DNA of 64,000 bases from Paenibacillus chondroitinus NBRC 15376 (lineage in GTDB: Bacteria > Bacillota > Bacilli > Paenibacillales > NBRC-103111): NCBI RefSeq assembly GCF_004000765.1, contig NZ_BILW01000021.1, positions 54,393 through 118,392 of the forward strand. The letters run 5' to 3'. The position numbers and the translations under genes are program-made. Positions 50,842 through 60,855 of the stretch are shown here, one piece after another. Within the stretch, counting starts at the first letter, position 1; every line of letters begins with the position of its first letter. The notes beneath the pieces were generated by a model. That model made no database searches. It was given only the letters and a program-made list of their open reading frames with translations, and was not told where the DNA came from.

Positions 50842-51597
50842 GTGAAAGCTTTCAAACGCCACTGGTGGAAAGCGGGGTTAGCCCTTCTTATCCTTCTGAT
50901 GGGATTAATCTACTGGTATTTAAGACCCTACCAACCTAGTCAGACTGCGTTGTCTGCCATGCAGTCTACTGATGAGATTACGGTCAGTGAAGAGAAACGG
51001 CTCATCCGTTTTGAACCCAAAACACCTGTGCAACCCAGCATCATTTATTATCCCGGCGGTCTCGTAAAGCCGGAGAGCTATGCGACTTATGCGAAAGCGT
51101 TTGCGCAAGCAGGTCATCGCGTTTATATTGTGAAAATGCCTCTGAATCTGGCCGTTTTCGGCGGAGATCGTGCTCAACCGATCATTGCAGCGAAACAGCC
51201 TGATGAGACCTTCCTGCTTGGCGGTCATTCGCTTGGCGGCGTGATGGCAGCTCGATATGCTGCAGCACATGCCAGCGATTTGGAAGGTGTGTTTTTCTTT
51301 GCATCTTATCCTGATCCCAAAGGAAGCTTGGTTTCGTCTAATTTGCCCGTGTTCTCCGTCGTTGGTTCCAATGATGGAGCCATCAATATGGCTGCGTTCA
51401 CCAAAGCAAAAAGCGATTTACCAAGTACGACGGAATATCATACAATCCGCGGCGGAAACCATTCGCAATTCGGCAGCTACGGTTTTCAGAAAGGGGATCA
51501 CCCTGCAGAAATTTCTGCCGAGCAGCAATTGGATGAAACCGTCAAGCTGCTGCTGGATTGGGAATCAGCTGTTCATCCTGCCAAGCAAGCACACTAA
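50842..51597 (+). CDS. Membrane-anchored alpha/beta hydrolase
   Basis: 251 residues. N-terminal anchor WKAGLALLILLMGLIYWYL, then an alpha/beta hydrolase domain with IIYYPGGLVKPESY (oxyanion strand), nucleophile Ser in LLGGHSLGGVMAARY, acid in VVGSNDGAINM and His in RGGNHSQFGSYG. GTG start with GAGAGGTG 7 bp upstream. Faces the outside; substrate unknown. Confidence 0.88.
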   Translation: MKAFKRHWWKAGLALLILLMGLIYWYLRPYQPSQTALSAMQSTDEITVSEEKRLIRFEPKTPVQPSIIYYPGGLVKPESYATYAKAFAQAGHRVYIVKMPLNLAVFGGDRAQPIIAAKQPDETFLLGGHSLGGVMAARYAAAHASDLEGVFFFASYPDPKGSLVSSNLPVFSVVGSNDGAINMAAFTKAKSDLPSTTEYHTIRGGNHSQFGSYGFQKGDHPAEISAEQQLDETVKLLLDWESAVHPAKQAH

Positions 51598-51617
51598 GTT
51601 GAATTTACCGTATAAAA

Positions 51618-51666
51618 AAGGGGTTGTCCATCAAGTTTTCATAACCTGATGTGACACCCCTATGTT
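51618..51666 (+). terminator. Probable terminator of the alpha/beta hydrolase gene
   Basis: AGGGGTTGTCCATCA...TGATGTGACACCCCT stem with two bulges; the T tract is weak. Confidence 0.5.
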
Positions 51667-51845
51667 TTGACATGCCGGTCAATAGCTGTCACCTCGGTTT
51701 GGGTTCTTACGTCAATGCCAAAGCGGACCGGGTATATAAAAGTCCAGTTCTATTTACTAGCTCTTCAACATGCGTTAGGCTTGTCTTAGGAATTACTGCC
51801 AAAATGTATTATACTTTGGTCAAATACAAAAACAGGAGACAAGCA

Positions 51846-52625
51846 ATGAAGGAACCTCTCCCACCAACCAATTATGAAATTGCGCAAGTTTGTTTATTAG
51901 CCGGTAAAATTATGCTCGAAAACGGCGGTGAAACGTACCGTGTCGAAGATACGATGACGCACGTTGCAGAAGGCTTCGGCGTCCCTAATTCGCATAGTTT
52001 CGTCACACCCACCGGCATTATATTCTCCATCGATGGGCCTGAGCAGACGACAAGACTGATTCGGATTTCGGCCCGATCCACCGATCTGCATAAAGTGACC
52101 GTCGTGAATGCCATCTCCAGACGCATCAGCAAAGGAGATTTATCACCCCAAGAAGCCTATCGCCTGCTTTCAGAGATCGATGCGGCCAATACCAGCTTCC
52201 CGACATGGGCAAAAATACTCGCAGCCGCGGTTGCGAGCGCTTGTTTCTTAATCATGTTCAAAGGAATGTGGCATGATTTCCTGCCGGCTTTTCTTACAGG
52301 TGGGGCAGGTTTAGCCTTCCTCGGTTATTTTAATCGCTTAGTCCGTATTAAGTTTTTTGCTGAATTTCTGGCCTCATTATTCATAGGAGTGTTAGCTTTC
52401 TTATTCGTGCATATTGGCTTTGGCCATGATTTGGATACGATCATTATCGGTTCTGTTATGCCGCTAGTTCCAGGGCTTCTCATTACGAACGCGGTGCGGG
52501 ATTTAATGGCCGGACATTTTGTGTCAGGTGTTTCCAAGGGGGCAGAAGCTTTTCTCACGGCTTTTGCCATCGGGGCAGGCATTGCCTTTGTACTATCCTT
52601 TTACAATGGGGAGGGTATGGTGTGA
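51846..52625 (+). CDS. Threonine/serine exporter, ThrE N-terminal subunit type
   Basis: 259 residues. Soluble N-terminal part (GKIMLENGGETYRVEDTMTH, FVTPTGIIFSI, ISARSTDLHKV) followed by about five transmembrane helices (VMPLVPGLLITNAVRDLMAG). Matches the larger half of two-gene YjjP/YjjB-like exporters. The ATG at 51846 has AGGAGA upstream; the frame open from 51651 lacks support. The next gene overlaps by 4 bp. Confidence 0.9.
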   Translation: MKEPLPPTNYEIAQVCLLAGKIMLENGGETYRVEDTMTHVAEGFGVPNSHSFVTPTGIIFSIDGPEQTTRLIRISARSTDLHKVTVVNAISRRISKGDLSPQEAYRLLSEIDAANTSFPTWAKILAAAVASACFLIMFKGMWHDFLPAFLTGGAGLAFLGYFNRLVRIKFFAEFLASLFIGVLAFLFVHIGFGHDLDTIIIGSVMPLVPGLLITNAVRDLMAGHFVSGVSKGAEAFLTAFAIGAGIAFVLSFYNGEGMV

Positions 52626-53053
52626 ATATGCTTGGGCAGCTCGTCACCAGCTTCGTCTCCACAGCAGCGTTTGCCATCTTGTTCAATGTGCCGCGAAGCA
52701 CGATCATACAATGTGGATTCATTGGAATGGTCGGTTGGATGATTTACGTTTCAACACAATTGATTCCATTAGATCCAATTCTGTCAACGTTGATGGCTTC
52801 CTTTCTCGTAACTGTCATCAGTCAATTTTTTGCAAGAATATATAAAACTCCGGTCATTGTGTTCAGTGTCGCGGGAATAATCCCCTTAGTGCCAGGCGGC
52901 TTAGCTTATGACGCGATGAAAAACGCCGTGCTCAATCATTACGATCTTGCCGTGCAGCTGGCTGCCAAAGCCTTCATGCTTTCGGGCGCAATCGCGATCG
53001 GATTAGTCTTCTCCGAAGTGTTGAATCAGCTTTTTCGCCGCCGGGCAAAATAG
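52622..53053 (+). CDS. Threonine/serine exporter, small membrane subunit
   Basis: 143 residues, four to five membrane helices; CGFIGMVGWMIYVSTQ and VAGIIPLVPGGLAYDAMKNA match ThrE_2-type subunits. GTG start overlaps the previous stop (GTGA), so translation is coupled and a complex is likely. Confidence 0.9.
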   Translation: MNMLGQLVTSFVSTAAFAILFNVPRSTIIQCGFIGMVGWMIYVSTQLIPLDPILSTLMASFLVTVISQFFARIYKTPVIVFSVAGIIPLVPGGLAYDAMKNAVLNHYDLAVQLAAKAFMLSGAIAIGLVFSEVLNQLFRRRAK

Positions 53054-53060
53054 CCTTTTT

Positions 53061-53106
53061 CCGACCTATCTTAATAGGTCGCTTCATTTTGATAGGTTTA
53101 ACCTAT
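53061..53106 (+). terminator. Hairpin/terminator with adjacent palindrome
   Basis: CGACCTAT-CTTA-ATAGGTCG perfect hairpin (53062-53081) then TTCATTTTG, followed directly by the palindrome ATAGGTTTAACCTAT (53092-53106). The sequence ATAGGT/ACCTAT occurs four times in 45 bp. Confidence 0.65.
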
Positions 53107-53205
53107 AACCATAATCGGATTTATGTCTTAGATTTTAACTTCTTTTCCCTATAAAATAGTCCCAAGAAGCAAGTCTCGCCAAACAACGATATGGAGATGA
53201 TTTCT

Positions 53206-53904
53206 ATGACGGACAAAAACAATAACCAGCTGATAACGAAATTCAATGAAGTCGCTGAGAAGTATGACGGTCAACGAAGGAAGCTCATTCCATGTTTTGA
53301 CGACTTTTATGGGACGGCCACATCGCTTGTTCAGCCGCAAACAGCTGCGCCTCGCATCCTTGATCTAGGTGCAGGAACGGGCCTGCTCTCCTCTTATATC
53401 CTGGGCCAATATCCGGATGCGAAGCTGACGTTAATTGATCTCTCGCAGGGGATGTTAGACATCGCGAAGCTGCGCTTTGGTGAGATGAACGCAAATTTAA
53501 CGATTCAGGCAGGAGATTATACCGCTTTCGAATCGGATGAACCCTTTGATTGTGTGGTATCGGCTTTGTCCATTCATCATCTGGAGGATCAAGCCAAACA
53601 GAACTTATATGCGCGGATTTTTAAGCTGTTAAAGCCTGGGGGCATTTTCGTAAATGCGGATCAAGTTCTAGGAAGATCACCTTTTCTTGATCATTTGTAC
53701 CGCGCGGATTGGGAGGCGAAAATAGAGGCGACTGACTTAACCCGCGAAGCGCTTCAAGCTGCCTATGAAAGAACCAAACTGGATAAAATGGCGCCTCTCG
53801 ACCAGCAGCTTGCATGGCTGAAAGCCAGCGGTTTCGCAGATGTTGATTGTGTGTACAAATATTATAATTTTGTCGTCATGTTTGCTCAGAAGCCGGGAGC
53901 TTAA
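53206..53904 (+). CDS. Class I SAM-dependent methyltransferase
   Basis: 232 residues. SAM motif I RILDLGAGTGLLSSYIL, motif II LTLIDLSQGMLDIAKL, GDYTAFESDEPFDCVVSALS and LLKPGGIFVNADQV. ATG at 53206 with GGAG 9 bp upstream. Small-molecule methyltransferase of unknown substrate, soluble. Confidence 0.88.
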   Translation: MTDKNNNQLITKFNEVAEKYDGQRRKLIPCFDDFYGTATSLVQPQTAAPRILDLGAGTGLLSSYILGQYPDAKLTLIDLSQGMLDIAKLRFGEMNANLTIQAGDYTAFESDEPFDCVVSALSIHHLEDQAKQNLYARIFKLLKPGGIFVNADQVLGRSPFLDHLYRADWEAKIEATDLTREALQAAYERTKLDKMAPLDQQLAWLKASGFADVDCVYKYYNFVVMFAQKPGA

Positions 53905-53906
53905 GG

Positions 53907-54344
53907 TTACCAAAACGAAGGTTTCGCTACCATGAACCACATCATCGACAACGTAATGATCACGTACCAGATTAACGCGCTGCGCAGTTGGTTCACCAAT
54001 ACGTTCCGGTCCTCGTGCGGCGCACGGAGCTTTCTCAGCAGCGGTGAAAATGCACGCGCAATGAAATATAAGGATGCTACCATAATAAGCACCGTGAAAA
54101 CGATCCAGGATGTTTTCCACGTCCATTCGGTCAGCCAAGTAAGCAAAATTCCGGTCGCTACCAGCACATGTCCAGCATGTTTCGTCAGTCGAACCGTAAT
54201 CCGGAAAGGCTCCAAGTACTCAGGAAGGAGTTCAAACGGGGCGGTTCTTATTTTAATCAATAACGGGAATAACACAAAATAAGGGCCAATGCTGAGTACA
54301 ACACTAAAAATATGAAGATATAAAAGCAAGATATACCAGGACAA
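53907..54344 (-). CDS. DUF2269-type membrane protein
   Basis: 145 residues with four membrane helices (WYILLLYLHIFSVVLSIGPY; HVLVATGILLTWL; SWIVFTVLIMVASLYFIA; LIWYVIITLSMMWFMV). Pattern matches DUF2269 integral membrane proteins. TTG at 54344 has GGAGG 6 bp upstream; the ATG two codons earlier abuts that site. Converges with the methyltransferase gene with almost no gap. Confidence 0.75.
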   Translation of the reverse strand: MSWYILLLYLHIFSVVLSIGPYFVLFPLLIKIRTAPFELLPEYLEPFRITVRLTKHAGHVLVATGILLTWLTEWTWKTSWIVFTVLIMVASLYFIARAFSPLLRKLRAPHEDRNVLVNQLRSALIWYVIITLSMMWFMVAKPSFW

Positions 54345-54379
54345 CGCCATCCTCCATTCTGTAGGAAAAATTCAATAAA

Positions 54380-54414
54380 ACAGTGTAGATCCTGCGATCC
54401 ACACTGTTTTTTTC
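54380..54414. terminator. Intrinsic terminator
   Basis: CAGTGTAGATC-CTGC-GATCCACACTG stem flanked by A- and T-runs, after the ASCH-domain gene. Confidence 0.8.
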
Positions 54415-54419
54415 ATTAC

Positions 54420-54752
54420 TTATTCGGCTTTCTGAAATTCGTGTACCCATACTTTCATTTGCGGCAGCCAAGGCATGCCGGGATGAATGGATAGGATACT
54501 ATCGCGGTATTCGTCAATCGTTGCATGTCCTTCCGCGATGGCATCTTCCACTGTAAGATCACCGAGCGCTTGCTGATAGACTTTGGTTACAGTAAAAGAA
54601 TTGCCTTGCAGGTCCATCGTTTCACCGATGTCTGCATAACGCCCATTGCGTCTGCAAGCTGTCTTTTGGCCGGCTAGCACTTTGCCTACTTCAGCTTCTT
54701 TGGTCACAAGGCGGTCGATGGTGCAAGTTTTTGGCGGTAATGTTTCGTTCAT
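54420..54752 (-). CDS. ASCH-domain-like protein
   Basis: 110 residues. TIDRLVTKEAEVGKVLAGQK, then a basic CRRNGRYADIGETMDLQGNS and FTVTKVYQQALGDLTVEDAI fit the ASCH/PUA-like fold, thought to bind RNA or modified bases. GGAGGG 8 bp before the ATG. Function unknown. Confidence 0.72.
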   Translation of the reverse strand: MNETLPPKTCTIDRLVTKEAEVGKVLAGQKTACRRNGRYADIGETMDLQGNSFTVTKVYQQALGDLTVEDAIAEGHATIDEYRDSILSIHPGMPWLPQMKVWVHEFQKAE

Positions 54753-54824
54753 TCATGTTTCCCTCCTTTTTCCAGTACTCATTATAACGAATGAGATCCG
54801 ATTTGTCGAACGACCCCGGATTCC

Positions 54825-54980
54825 CTACTCTCTGAGCGCTTCCTTCAGTTTCGTAGACATGCTGTCCATCGAACCTGCTGTTGGCCGCTTAGCGCCGCGA
54901 AGTTTGGCTATCTCCTGCTTCAGCTTCTCGTTCTCCTGCTTCAAACGTTCGTTTTCTGCGAGTAATTGTTCTTTGTCCAT
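54825..54980 (-). CDS. Small coiled-coil protein
   Basis: 51 residues. MDKEQLLAENERLKQENEKL continues as a heptad-like Leu/Glu/Lys helix to about residue 30, then a Ser/Met segment and a basic-acidic helix (STKLKEALRE). AGGTG upstream. No membrane part. Possibly a dimeric scaffold; function unknown. Confidence 0.7.
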   Translation of the reverse strand: MDKEQLLAENERLKQENEKLKQEIAKLRGAKRPTAGSMDSMSTKLKEALRE

Positions 54981-55002
54981 GCGGTTCACCTGAGCTTTCG
55001 AT

Positions 55003-55073
55003 AAAAATGCCCCCTCCCCGCTTGCAGAGCATCACGGTGGATTCTCTCCATGCGTCAAAAGGGGGCTGACTTA
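55003..55073 (-). terminator. Probable terminator of the aldose epimerase gene
   Basis: AGCCCCCT...AGGGGGCATTTTTATC on the minus strand: strong GC stem with a long, partly paired loop. Confidence 0.6.
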
Positions 55074-55086
55074 TTGCCTTATTGCC

Positions 55087-56088
55087 TTATTTCTTGATTT
55101 CAATCGTGTAAAGACGAGCAGACTCGCTCCACACTTCACCTGGCTCCAAACTCACCAGACCGATTTGATCAGCCGGCATATCGACATTCGGAGCGTTAAC
55201 CAAATTCATTTGCGGCTCCGGACAGAAAAAGCCCTCTGTAGCGCCATTGTTCCAGATCATCCACTGTTTATAGGATGTGCCCACATCATACACCAGTTTG
55301 ACGCCTTCGCGTGCGTCTGTCAATTCCATGTAATTTCGTCCATTTTGCGGAGCCGTCGTGTAATGATTGTCCATCGACTCGAAGAATGGCGACAAACCTC
55401 CGACTTTCATCTTCGCTTCTTCGCTTGAAAGCGGTTGATACTCGCCAGTCGGCAGCATTCTCTCGCTCATTTCCCAGCGGTTGCCGATGGTCATTTTGAA
55501 GGTGTAATCCGCTGCTTGCGAATTCGGCGCAAAAGGCGCATTGATCGTTGTATGGTAGGCAATCAGACAAGGCATCGCTTCTTGACCTTCATTATGGACC
55601 GAAATATGCTGCTGCAAACCGAATTGATTCAGCACATAAGTCAAACGAAGCGTGAACTCGAACGGTAAATAGGTATATACGGAATGCCCTTCTCTTACTT
55701 TCAGCGCCAAAGTAACGCTGCTCTCGCTTTCATTTGTGCCAAATCTTTCTACTTCCCAAGGAATATCATGGACAAAACCGTGCAGATGATTGCCCGTTTT
55801 CGGCTCATTAACCGGAAATTGAAAAACTTTGCCTTTCCATGGGAACTTTCCGTCTTCGTAACGGTTTGGCGGAAATAAGACAGGAATACCGTGGATAATT
55901 GGACGTGCTTTAAACGCTTCCATTTCTTCCAGGGACGGCTCACGCAGAAAACGGTATTCCTTCTCATTGTCTCTAAAAGCAATCAGGTTCGCGCCGATTT
56001 CCGGCAATACCGCTGCTTCATAACGGCCCGCTTGCAGCCAAACCGCTTTCTCTCCTTGGAATATACCTTCGTAAGCTTTCGTTGTCAT
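55087..56088 (-). CDS. Aldose 1-epimerase family protein
   Basis: 333 residues, beta-sandwich galactose mutarotase fold. GIPVLFPPNRYEDGKFPWKG, HLHGFVHDIPWEVE (catalytic His region), CLIAYHTTINAPF (second His) and FFCPEPQMNLVNAPN (catalytic Glu area). Likely interconverts sugar anomers, here for arabinose entering AraA. AGGAGG precedes the ATG. Placed after araA but beyond a terminator, so it may have its own promoter. Confidence 0.88.
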   Translation of the reverse strand: MTTKAYEGIFQGEKAVWLQAGRYEAAVLPEIGANLIAFRDNEKEYRFLREPSLEEMEAFKARPIIHGIPVLFPPNRYEDGKFPWKGKVFQFPVNEPKTGNHLHGFVHDIPWEVERFGTNESESSVTLALKVREGHSVYTYLPFEFTLRLTYVLNQFGLQQHISVHNEGQEAMPCLIAYHTTINAPFAPNSQAADYTFKMTIGNRWEMSERMLPTGEYQPLSSEEAKMKVGGLSPFFESMDNHYTTAPQNGRNYMELTDAREGVKLVYDVGTSYKQWMIWNNGATEGFFCPEPQMNLVNAPNVDMPADQIGLVSLEPGEVWSESARLYTIEIKK

Positions 56089-56223
56089 CTGTGTTATCCT
56101 CCTATTGCGATGCCCATAATTTGGACAGGCTCATATGAATTTACTTTAAAGCATGAGAAACAAGGAAGTCAATGGACGAAAATTGCGCCGATATCGACAA
56201 AAGTGACTTCTTCACGGTGGACA

Positions 56224-56258
56224 AAGAAAACCGTCTTCCCACTAGGGAAGAACGGTCC
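56224..56258 (-). terminator. Intrinsic terminator after araA
   Basis: ACCGTTCTTCCC-TAGT-GGGAAGACGGT then TTTCTTT on the minus strand. The rest of 56089-56290 shows no gene. Confidence 0.83.
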
Positions 56259-56290
56259 TCGGTCTTACGTTCAGTTGACAGCTTGCAATC

Positions 56291-57778
56291 CTAGCGCTTC
56301 CAAGCAGCCTCGCTCCAACGTAGTTCGTTACGGAACTGCAGCGTAGATGTATTTTTATTAATAATGACAACTTCAATGCCAGCCAGTTCCGCCCAATCTA
56401 CCAATTGCTCCGTGCTTACCTCGTAAGAGAAAACCGTGTGATGCGCTCCGCCCGCATAGATCCAAGCTTCTGCGGAATCACGCAGGGACGGCTGAGGCTT
56501 CCAAAGAACGCGCGCCACTGGCAGCTTAGGCATCGCTTTCACGGGTTGCACGGCATCCACTTCGTTAATTAACAACCGGAAACGGTTGCCCATATCGATG
56601 ATTGATGCATTCAGCGCAGGACCGGAAGCTCCGTCGAAAACAAGACGCGCTGGATCCGCTTTCCCGCCGATACCAAGCGGATGAACTTCGATGGTTGGAC
56701 GTGTCGCCGCGATCGTCGGACAAATTTCCAACATATGTGCGCCAAGCACAAGCTCCGCTCCTGGCTCCATATGATAGGTGTAATCTTCCATGAAGGAAGT
56801 CCCTTTATTGCCTGCGATAATCTTCATGACACGCGTGAGTGCAGCTGTTTTCCAGTCGCCTTCGCCGCCGAAGCCGTAACCTTGCCCCATCAAACGCTGC
56901 ACAGCAAGGCCAGGCAGCTGCTTCAGGCCGTGAAGATCCTCAAACGACGTCGTAAACGCCCCGAATCCGCCTTCTTCCAAAAAGCTTTTCATCCCAAGTT
57001 CAATACGCGCTTGCTCACGAATCGCCTCACGTACCGGTCCTGCTGAGCGCCCCTCAGGTGTTATATCATAAACTTCATTGTATTCATCCATTAATTGATC
57101 CACTTCCGATTCGGAAATGTCTCTTACGCGCTGAACAAGGTCGCCTACGCCATAACCATTAATCGACCAGCCGAATTTAATCTGCGCTTCAACTTTATCC
57201 CCTTCAGTTACGGCCACTTCCCGCATGTTATCGCCAAAACGAGCCACTTTCAAGCTGCGTCCTTCAACAAAAGCCGTCGCTGTACGCATCCATCCCGCAA
57301 TACGGGAGAGGACGGCTGGATCTTCCCAGTAACCAACAACCACTTTACGGGAAATACCCATGCGTGCACCAATAAAACCATACTCGCGATCGCCATGCGC
57401 CGCTTGATTGAGGTTCATGAAATCCATATCAATCGTTTCCCACGGGATATCACGATTAAATTGTGTATGTAAGTGTAAGAGCGGCTTGCGGTACTCGGCA
57501 AGGCCTGCAATCCACATTTTCGCCGGAGAAAAGGTATGCATCCAAGTGATGATACCTGCACAGTTGTCATCTGCATTGGCATCCAAACATAATCTGCGAA
57601 TCGCATCCGGCGTTGTCAAAACTTGTTTGAACACAAGCTTGCTAGGAATCGAAGGATCACGATCAATCCCTTCCGTAATTTGCTTCGAATGATCTTCTAC
57701 TTGAAGCAATGTCTCAGGTCCGTATAGGTGTTGACTTCCGGTTACAAACCAAAATACTTTTTCTGCTGAAGCTTTCAT
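56291..57778 (-). CDS. araA: L-arabinose isomerase
   Basis: 495 residues. Converts L-arabinose to L-ribulose with Mn. [20 protein letters not shown] at the start, [33 protein letters not shown], and the catalytic Glu/His regions [18 protein letters not shown] and [15 protein letters not shown]. Length matches the family. AAGGAGG upstream. 42 bp after araB in one operon. Confidence 0.97.
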   Translation of the reverse strand: MKASAEKVFWFVTGSQHLYGPETLLQVEDHSKQITEGIDRDPSIPSKLVFKQVLTTPDAIRRLCLDANADDNCAGIITWMHTFSPAKMWIAGLAEYRKPLLHLHTQFNRDIPWETIDMDFMNLNQAAHGDREYGFIGARMGISRKVVVGYWEDPAVLSRIAGWMRTATAFVEGRSLKVARFGDNMREVAVTEGDKVEAQIKFGWSINGYGVGDLVQRVRDISESEVDQLMDEYNEVYDITPEGRSAGPVREAIREQARIELGMKSFLEEGGFGAFTTSFEDLHGLKQLPGLAVQRLMGQGYGFGGEGDWKTAALTRVMKIIAGNKGTSFMEDYTYHMEPGAELVLGAHMLEICPTIAATRPTIEVHPLGIGGKADPARLVFDGASGPALNASIIDMGNRFRLLINEVDAVQPVKAMPKLPVARVLWKPQPSLRDSAEAWIYAGGAHHTVFSYEVSTEQLVDWAELAGIEVVIINKNTSTLQFRNELRWSEAAWKR

Positions 57779-57820
57779 GGCAATTTGCCTCCTTGGATAA
57801 TGGAAATGGATGAATGTGAA

Positions 57821-59500
57821 TTAGTGCCGCGCTTCCTCACGGATTGCACGAAGACGTTTCATGACATCGTTCTCTCCGCGGCCGAAATAATCGTGCAGCT
57901 TGCTGTACTCTTGGTAAAGCTTCTCGTAAACAGCGACATTTTCTGGGATCGGTTTAAACGTATCTTTGCGTACACGCGCCATTTTTTGCGCGGCATCTAC
58001 GATACTATCGTAACCTCCGTTAGCTGCGCCTGCGGCCACGGCCCCGAACATGGCGGCTCCTAGTGCCGGCGTTTGTTTGGAATCCGCGACTTTAATCTCA
58101 CGATTCGTTACATCCGCATAAATCTGCATCAGCAAGCGATTTTTTTGCGGAAGTCCCCCGCATGCGTACAATTCCTGTACCTCAACGCCATTATTGTGAA
58201 AAGCATCGACAATTTTACGAGTTCCAAAAGCGGTTGCTTCCAGCAGCGATCGGTAAACCTCTTCCGGCTTCGTCAAAAGCGAATAGCCCAGAATAAGGCC
58301 ATTAAGCTCCGTATCTACCAGCACGGACCGATTTCCATTCCACCAATCCAACGCAAGCAAACCTGTTTCACCTGGTTTGTAAGCGGATGCATGACGCTCC
58401 AGCCATTCATGCACATTCGTTCCTTCTTGCTCTGCCGCAGTTTGCACATAAGCAGGCACTCCCTGTTCCACGTACCAAGCAAAAATATCCCCTACAGCTG
58501 ATTGCCCAGCTTCATATCCCAAATATCCAGGGATAATGCCGTCTTCAACAACACCACACATGCCTTCAACTTCCCGCTCCTCTGTACCAAGAAGCATATG
58601 GCAAATCGAAGTTCCCATCGCCATCACCAATTTACCCGGTGTTACAACACCGACACCTGGTACAGCCGCGTGGGCATCTACATTCCCTACAGCAATAGCG
58701 ATGCCTGGCTGTAAGCCCATTAATTTGGCCATCGATTCCGTTAATTCGCCAGCTTTGGTGCCAAGCGCCACAACCTCGCCTCGAAGCTTACTCTCAGTGA
58801 CATTTTCCAGGCGCGGGTCCAATGCTTTGAAGAACTCGTTGCTTGGAAAGCCTTTCTTCTTATGCCAGATAGCTTTGTAGCCGGCCGTACAGCTGTTACG
58901 CACAATATCAGAAGCGCCTGTCATTTGTGATACAACCCAGTCCGTCGCCTCCAGGAAGCGATCCGTTTGCTCATAAATGTCAGGAGCTTCATTCAATATT
59001 TGCCATACCTTCGCGATCATCCATTCGGATGAAATTTTACCGCCGTATCGAGGCAGGAAATCTTCGCCTCTGCGCTCAGCGATTTCGTTAATCAGGTTCG
59101 CTTCGTCTTGAGCGGCATGATGTTTCCACAGTTTCACCCAGGTGTGCGGCTGATTCGCCAGCTCCGGATTGAAGCAAAGCGGTTGGCCTTGCGCATCGAC
59201 CGGAAGCATCGTGCAGGCTGTAAAGTCAATACCAAGACCGATGATGTCGGCTGGGTCAACGCCGGAAGCTTGCACAACAGCAGGTACTGAGCGCGTAAGC
59301 ACATCCAAATAATCTTGCGGATGCTGAAGCGCCCAGTCATATTCAAGTTTAATGCCGGAATTCGGCAGTTTCTCGTCAATCACATTGTGCGGATAAGGGG
59401 TTACATGATCTGCAACCTCTGTGCCGTCACTCAAATCGACCAAAACGGCGCGTCCGGATTCCGTCCCATAGTCGACGCCAATTGCATACTTCTTAGACAT
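57821..59500 (-). CDS. araB: Ribulokinase
   Basis: 559 residues, FGGY kinase. [19 protein letters not shown] (phosphate 1), [35 protein letters not shown] and the C-terminal ATP loop [20 protein letters not shown]. Phosphorylates L-ribulose. ATG at 59500 with AAGGAGG 7 bp upstream. First gene of the araBA operon; araD is not found in the window. Confidence 0.97.
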   Translation of the reverse strand: MSKKYAIGVDYGTESGRAVLVDLSDGTEVADHVTPYPHNVIDEKLPNSGIKLEYDWALQHPQDYLDVLTRSVPAVVQASGVDPADIIGLGIDFTACTMLPVDAQGQPLCFNPELANQPHTWVKLWKHHAAQDEANLINEIAERRGEDFLPRYGGKISSEWMIAKVWQILNEAPDIYEQTDRFLEATDWVVSQMTGASDIVRNSCTAGYKAIWHKKKGFPSNEFFKALDPRLENVTESKLRGEVVALGTKAGELTESMAKLMGLQPGIAIAVGNVDAHAAVPGVGVVTPGKLVMAMGTSICHMLLGTEEREVEGMCGVVEDGIIPGYLGYEAGQSAVGDIFAWYVEQGVPAYVQTAAEQEGTNVHEWLERHASAYKPGETGLLALDWWNGNRSVLVDTELNGLILGYSLLTKPEEVYRSLLEATAFGTRKIVDAFHNNGVEVQELYACGGLPQKNRLLMQIYADVTNREIKVADSKQTPALGAAMFGAVAAGAANGGYDSIVDAAQKMARVRKDTFKPIPENVAVYEKLYQEYSKLHDYFGRGENDVMKRLRAIREEARH

Positions 59501-59535
59501 AGAGAACCTCCTTCGAATTTCCAATCTCTATATCA

Positions 59536-59541
59536 AGTATA
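59536..59541 (-). promoter_or_regulatory. -10 element of the araBA promoter
   Basis: TATACT on the minus strand about 35 bp before the araB start. The -35 region is poorly matched and overlaps the AraR operator. Confidence 0.5.
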
Positions 59542-59543
59542 AC

Positions 59544-59559
59544 ACTTGTACGTACAAGT
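59544..59559. promoter_or_regulatory. AraR operator of araBA
   Basis: ACTTGTACGTACAAGT, a perfect 16-bp palindrome matching the Bacillus AraR box core TTGTACGTACAA. It sits just upstream of the -10, where binding would block polymerase. Confidence 0.88.
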
Positions 59560-59579
59560 TGGCTAGATGAATTTTCTTC

Positions 59580-60677
59580 TTATGAAAGGCGGATCGTAGA
59601 CTCCCTGACCACGAGTTCAGGCTTATAGATTTTGCCTGTCTCTCTTCCCGTTACTCGCTTATTCTCAATCATATCAATTAAAAGCTCAGCAGCATCTGTG
59701 CCTAACTCGGTTTTGGGATGCGAAAGTGTCGTTAATTTCACTTCGGTTGCCATCGCCAAAGAAGAGTCGTCAAAACCGACTAACGAAACATCTTGAGGCA
59801 CTTGAAGCCCTAAGGTACGTACAGCTTCTAGCAAGTGGACAGCCAGCTCATCGTTATAGCAGACGAAAGCCGTTGGACGCTCGTCCACATGGCCTAGCAG
59901 CGAAAGCGCATGTTCATAAGGCTTCTGCCTTTTTTCCTCCGTTGTGTAGTGGATGACAAGCTCAGGCAATAAAGGAACCTGGTAATGGTGATGAGCGCGA
60001 ATAAATCCTTTCAAGCGATTGACCCCCTGCAAGTCATCCGTCTTAAAAAATCCGGCAATCTTGCGGTGTCCCAGCTCGATCAAATGCTGCGCCGCCTTGA
60101 AGCCGCCCTCTTCATCGTCGACAACCAGAGACGGGCAGTTCATCTCTGGATAACGTTCATTAATCATTAAATACGGAATATGCTGATAGTCGAGCGAGAG
60201 ATAGTAGTTGAGATTCGGGTTGCCTTCCGCGCTTTTCGTAGGTTCTATAATCAGCCCGCTTAGGGGCTGGCTTAACATCATCGTCAAACTTTCCTTTTCC
60301 TTGTCCTTATCGTTGTCTGTTGACGACAAAACTAGTCTGTAGCCTCTTGCACGTAAAGCTGATTCCGCCCCTCTCACAATATGAGGAAAAATATAATCGG
60401 ATATATACGTGGTCAGGATGCCGATTGTCTGTACATCACGGCTTTTTTGCGTTTGGGGCGTAGAGACGAAAGTGCCTTTTCCCTGCATCCGGTACAGCCA
60501 GCCCTCTTGCTCCAGTTCGCCAAATGTCTGACGCACCGTTTGACGGCTCATCTGAAATTGTTCGGCAATTTCGTTCTCTGACGGCATCTGATCGTTCGGT
60601 TTCAATCTCCCCGTATGAAGCCAAGTTAATATTTCCTGTTTCAACTGCAAGTATTTCGGCATTTGCTTTTCTTTCAT
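59580..60677 (-). CDS. araR: Arabinose repressor, GntR-LacI chimera
   Basis: 365 residues. GntR-type winged helix at 1-75 (MPSENEIAEQFQMSRQTVRQ, MQGKGTFVS) fused to a LacI-type sugar-binding domain (QTIGILTTYISDYIFPHIVR, RPTAFVCYNDELAVHLLEAV, DVSLVGFDDSSLAMATEVKL). This two-part build is characteristic of AraR, which releases DNA on binding L-arabinose. GAGGTG upstream. Lies just upstream of araB in the same direction. Confidence 0.95.
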   Translation of the reverse strand: MKEKQMPKYLQLKQEILTWLHTGRLKPNDQMPSENEIAEQFQMSRQTVRQTFGELEQEGWLYRMQGKGTFVSTPQTQKSRDVQTIGILTTYISDYIFPHIVRGAESALRARGYRLVLSSTDNDKDKEKESLTMMLSQPLSGLIIEPTKSAEGNPNLNYYLSLDYQHIPYLMINERYPEMNCPSLVVDDEEGGFKAAQHLIELGHRKIAGFFKTDDLQGVNRLKGFIRAHHHYQVPLLPELVIHYTTEEKRQKPYEHALSLLGHVDERPTAFVCYNDELAVHLLEAVRTLGLQVPQDVSLVGFDDSSLAMATEVKLTTLSHPKTELGTDAAELLIDMIENKRVTGRETGKIYKPELVVRESTIRLS

Positions 60678-60730
60678 GTTTCGCTTTCACCTCAGGCGTT
60701 TGATTCTGAACGTATTATAACACTCGCTTA

Positions 60731-60746
60731 ACTTGTATGTACATAT
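60731..60746. promoter_or_regulatory. Candidate AraR operator upstream of araR
   Basis: ACTTGTATGTACATAT, an imperfect version of the palindrome before araB, 54 bp ahead of the araR start. Fits autoregulation. Confidence 0.65.
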
Positions 60747-60855
60747 TGGGGAGGGACAGCATATACCTTTAAAACTATGTAATGTCCCGGATCGTACTTC
60801 AACTCGAATAGAAGGAAAATCTACCCCTAATCTGAGCTGTTCCGGCTGCATACAG

